A stretch of 64,000 nt of DNA. Source: Manihot esculenta (taxonomy: Eukaryota > Streptophyta > Magnoliopsida > Malpighiales > Euphorbiaceae). The DNA is taken from assembly GCF_001659605.2 (NCBI RefSeq), contig NC_035171.2:2300325-2364324 (forward strand), read 5' to 3'. The notes beneath the pieces are model-generated. The model saw only the letters and a list, made by a program, of their open reading frames with translations. It had not been told where the DNA came from and did not search any database. This document shows positions 61,060 to 64,000 of this stretch, piece by piece (within the stretch, counting starts at the first letter, position 1; the number at the start of each line of letters is the position of its first letter). The translations under genes were made by a program, and so were the position numbers.

Positions 61060-62740
61060 GGGTTTTTGCTGGATAGCGCAAACTTTATCTTAATTTTTTA
61101 ATTAAATTATCTATTATATAAATATAATAAAAGTATTTAATTAGTTATTAAACTTGTTATGGTATGAAGTTAAATTTATATCAAATACATTCCTTTGAAA
61201 GCAAAAGCTAACTTGTCTTTATATAAGCTAACAAGTGGACTAATAAGGCATTAAATAATGAAGATTTCAGATTCTGCAGATTCAACTATATTTGGGCCCA
61301 CATCAAAGGCTTAAAAAAATTAAAAATTAAAAAAAAAATAGTATTATTAATTTATCACCAAATAGTATTTATCCAAAAGGCAACCTCACCGACTCCTTTT
61401 GAAAATCGCAAGTAATTGAAAATTATAGTGGAACCTCCCAACTACCTTTTTTATTTTTTATTTTTAAAAAAATCTTATGATTGGCCACTAACTGCACCGC
61501 TTAAGGATGCTTACAACTTAATAAAAAATAATAATAAATCGATATTCAATTTCTGAGATTTCATATTTAGCTTTTCAAAATTTTTCATTTAAATTAATTC
61601 ATAAATTTTAATTTATGCTCAATTTATTTAAAAATAAAATTTTTATACTAAACTTCTTGATTTCGTCCAAAAAAATTAAGAAAATTAAGAAGTTTCAATT
61701 TTTTTTAATTTAGAGAAAAAATTAAATAGCTCAAAATTTTTATTTTTATTAATTTTAAATTGAAATTGAGTACTATAAACAACACTGATTTTTACACAAT
61801 AACTTCAAGTAAATTTATTGTGAATTAATTAATTTTAAATTTTATAAAAAATTTGAATTGAATTTAAAAAATAAAGAAAATAATTTAATTTTTATTTATA
61901 ATATTTATTAAAAATTCACGATAACTTTTCAAGGAGATAATTTCAAAATAAATAAACTTTTAAAAATGTAATAAAGGGCTGCGGATCTTATTATAAAATT
62001 TGAAACTCAAATTATATCATTTAGGTAATTTTATATTTTAATTATTTTAAAATATTTTTATAAATTTTCATATTAATTTTTTTTACTATTATAAATAGTC
62101 TTCTCCTTTCAACTTTTTAAAAAAAAATTTATATTTTAAGAATTCTATAAGAAATTTCTAATTCTAACATTTTAAATTTTATTTTAATCAAATAATATTA
62201 ATTAAAATTTTTGACGAAATATCAATCATGTTGTTTCAGTACTTTCAATTTTTCTGAATTTTATCTTAATTAGATAATATTGATTAAAATATCTGATATA
62301 TCAATTGTTAGGTTTCAAAATTAATATACAAATTCAATATTTAGACTCTACAGACTCTATATTATCAATTTCTTTTAAGGACTTGTATATATGTCTTTGT
62401 CAATTATTTATTATTTTATTTATGTAGTTTAATTATGGATAACAAATATTAAGAATAGACAATACAATAAAATATGTTTTTAATGTGATTGTCACATGCA
62501 AACTAATAAAGTAACCATGATTAATGTAGGTTTAGTCCAAATGAGAATCAAATGATTAAAACTTGAAAATTTTAACACTCACAAAATTCTCAATTTCATG
62601 CCAGTGAAGGATGATACTTGTATGAAATGAGGAAAAGGCAGCTTCTATTAATTGAAAACGAACTCCAGATTTTACAATCCTAAAGATAATTTCAGTATTA
62701 ACTTTATTAAGAGCAAAACGAGAACCATTCTGTTTGAGCT
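61060..62740. other. AT-rich spacer
   Basis: Long A/T-dominated sequence without supported genes or defined repeats. Confidence 0.45.
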
Positions 62741-63807
62741 TGGAAGATTTAAGACATGAAGCAAGTGGTGGACCAAAACATCAGATATTACAATCTTAAA
62801 CGACCTCACAAGTCCAAATTCCCACCAGAAAACACCAAACTAGGATCACCTCAAAGATGGCCGCTCACTAACAAGAGATCCTTTAATGTGTGGCTCAGAT
62901 TAATTTCAGAAACAAAATCATGGTGTCTAGATTGCCTTAAATTCTCCGACTACTGAATTCCCCAGGTTCATTTGGTCCCAAGTCAATAATGTCAACATGT
63001 GATTACCGTACAACAATATTATGACTAGACTAGATCCTCAAAAAAATAAAAAATTCAAAATCTAATTGCTACATAAAGGATCCCTTTGACTATACATACC
63101 GCATTTAAAATTCTAACAATTACAGTAAATAAAATAAATCTCAATATTCCCAAATTGGTATACATATGCCGTACCATCATTCTAAAGGAGACTACGTTAG
63201 AAATACATTTTTCGTGGGCTACGGTTATGTCCCAGCACAAAAGTAGATTGGCAGCATATATAACCAAATGCCTAATCACATAATATGATATTCAGGATTT
63301 TTAATCAGTTTCAGATTCTTAGGTGAATGCAAACATTGAAAAAAATGTGCTGATGGGACCACCAATTAACATTTGAGGCTGCAATTCCTAGATCAATCCA
63401 AAGATTAAGTAGCCCCACCATTAACTAAAGTTATCCAAAACAAAACGCAACAAAATTCGAAAAGGTCAAGTTTTCTTAGCCTCCACTGATGAGCAAAACA
63501 AAAAACTTCTGATTTGTGCTAAAGCTTAAGCATTTAAGGTTCATCAACCCAAAACCAAAAAAAAAATCCAGAAAATTTGATATTCTACCATTACTAAGAA
63601 GCAAAGAAAGATCAAAATTTTATGTGTAGTGAAAACCTGCGTGCTCATACATTGGTCATCACAGGCAGGCAGGGTAACAAACAAAGCAAAAAAGAGAGGA
63701 ACGTGGCAAGTTGAGAGCAAGTGCACAGCATTTAGACAGAGATACAAGGGGAAAAAAACCTCCATTTCTTTTTTCTCATTATTTGTTTTGTTTTATGTTT
63801 CTTTTTG
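62741..63807 (-). other. Probable 3' UTR/flank of the mitochondrial carrier gene
   Basis: The sequence is more balanced than the spacer before it. The part next to the stop codon (63540-63807) is likely the 3' UTR. The extent is unknown. The plus-strand frame at 62756-62956 shows no recognisable family. Confidence 0.35.
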
Positions 63808-64000
63808 TCATTGCAGGACCTCTTGGTTCTTTGCTGAGAGCCGTTTCAGAAACTCATAGGTAGTGATCATTGTTGTTGCAGACATAGACATTGAAGCCCA
63901 GCGAGGCCCCAATCCTCTGTAACAAGCCGTCCAACCACCTTCCCTGACTAGATTCCTAACAGTCTGCCCAATAGTCGGTCCACGCTTCCCATTCTCTTCC
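63808..64000 (-). CDS. Mitochondrial carrier (SLC25A44-like), C-terminal exon only
   Basis: The last 63 codons of a minus-strand gene that continues beyond the window. The sequence reads ENGKRGPTIGQTVRNLVREG, then GWTACYRGLGPRWASMSMSA and TTMITTYEFLKRLSAKNQEV, ending LQ-stop. G-W-x-A-x-Y-R-G-L-x-P-R is the conserved matrix-loop signature of the third repeat in SLC25 carriers, followed by the sixth membrane helix. The wording is closest to plant SLC25A44-like carriers; in animals that protein moves branched-chain amino acids into mitochondria. Substrate in plants is not shown by this fragment. Confidence 0.8.
   Translation of the reverse strand, partial: EENGKRGPTIGQTVRNLVREGGWTACYRGLGPRWASMSMSATTMITTYEFLKRLSAKNQEVLQ

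Noticed and set aside
62756..62956. 66-codon plus-strand frame
   Set aside because: No recognised domain, no promoter signal, and it probably lies in the 3' flank of the mitochondrial carrier gene.
1..64000. tRNA, rRNA or snoRNA genes
   Set aside because: I saw no cloverleaf A/B-box pair or rRNA-like segment. The TGGTATCAGAGC at 7670 is a retrotransposon primer site, not a tRNA gene.

Overview
This is a nuclear window from a eudicot plant. The genes are split by many short introns with GT/AG borders, the spacers are very AT-rich, and degenerate transposable elements fill most of the gaps. All protein families found are plant families (BREVIS RADIX, Alfin-like PHD, PDAT, CID4/ataxin-2, NF-YA with a miR169 site, GBF-interacting protein). 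The style of the PDAT, NF-YA and CID4 proteins, and a repeat family rich in 'aaccgaatcgaa', fit a woody rosid, perhaps Euphorbiaceae (Hevea, cassava or relatives). The species assignment is inference only.

Layout. 1-4.6 kb: 5' part of a GBF-interacting-protein-1-like gene (minus; its 3' end lies off the window). 5.7-12.75 kb: a non-autonomous LTR retrotransposon with 1.05-kb LTRs and a 5-bp target duplication. A second, internally deleted LTR element is nested in it with its own 5-bp duplication. 13.9-18.6 kb: a complete BREVIS RADIX-like gene (minus). 18.7-23.6 kb: AT-rich spacer with three copies of a hAT-like MITE family, one carrying a GC-rich foreign segment. 23.6-28.7 kb: a complete PDAT gene (plus). 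30.6-41.1 kb: a complete 14-coding-exon CID4-like gene (plus), with large tandem duplications in two introns. 44.7-48.9 kb: a complete NF-YA gene (plus) with a miR169 target site in its 3' UTR. 49.5-49.9 kb: a long inverted repeat. 50.8-53.4 kb: a complete Alfin-like PHD gene (plus). 54.3-61.0 kb: a decayed L1-type LINE with RNase H (minus), broken near its 3' end by two hAT-like MITEs, each with an 8-bp duplication. 63.8-64.0 kb: the last exon of a mitochondrial carrier gene (minus).

The seven host genes are ordinary single-copy-style plant genes with no obvious common pathway. Three concern transcription (GIP1-like, NF-YA, Alfin-like), one post-transcriptional control through poly(A)-binding protein (CID4), one polar growth and auxin signalling (BRX), one oil synthesis (PDAT) and one mitochondrial transport. 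The most informative non-gene content is the layered transposition history, which can be read from intact target-site duplications. I found no clear evidence of a wholly new biological system. The nearest candidate is the non-autonomous LTR element whose interior consists of degenerate short tandem repeats instead of recognisable gag-pol.
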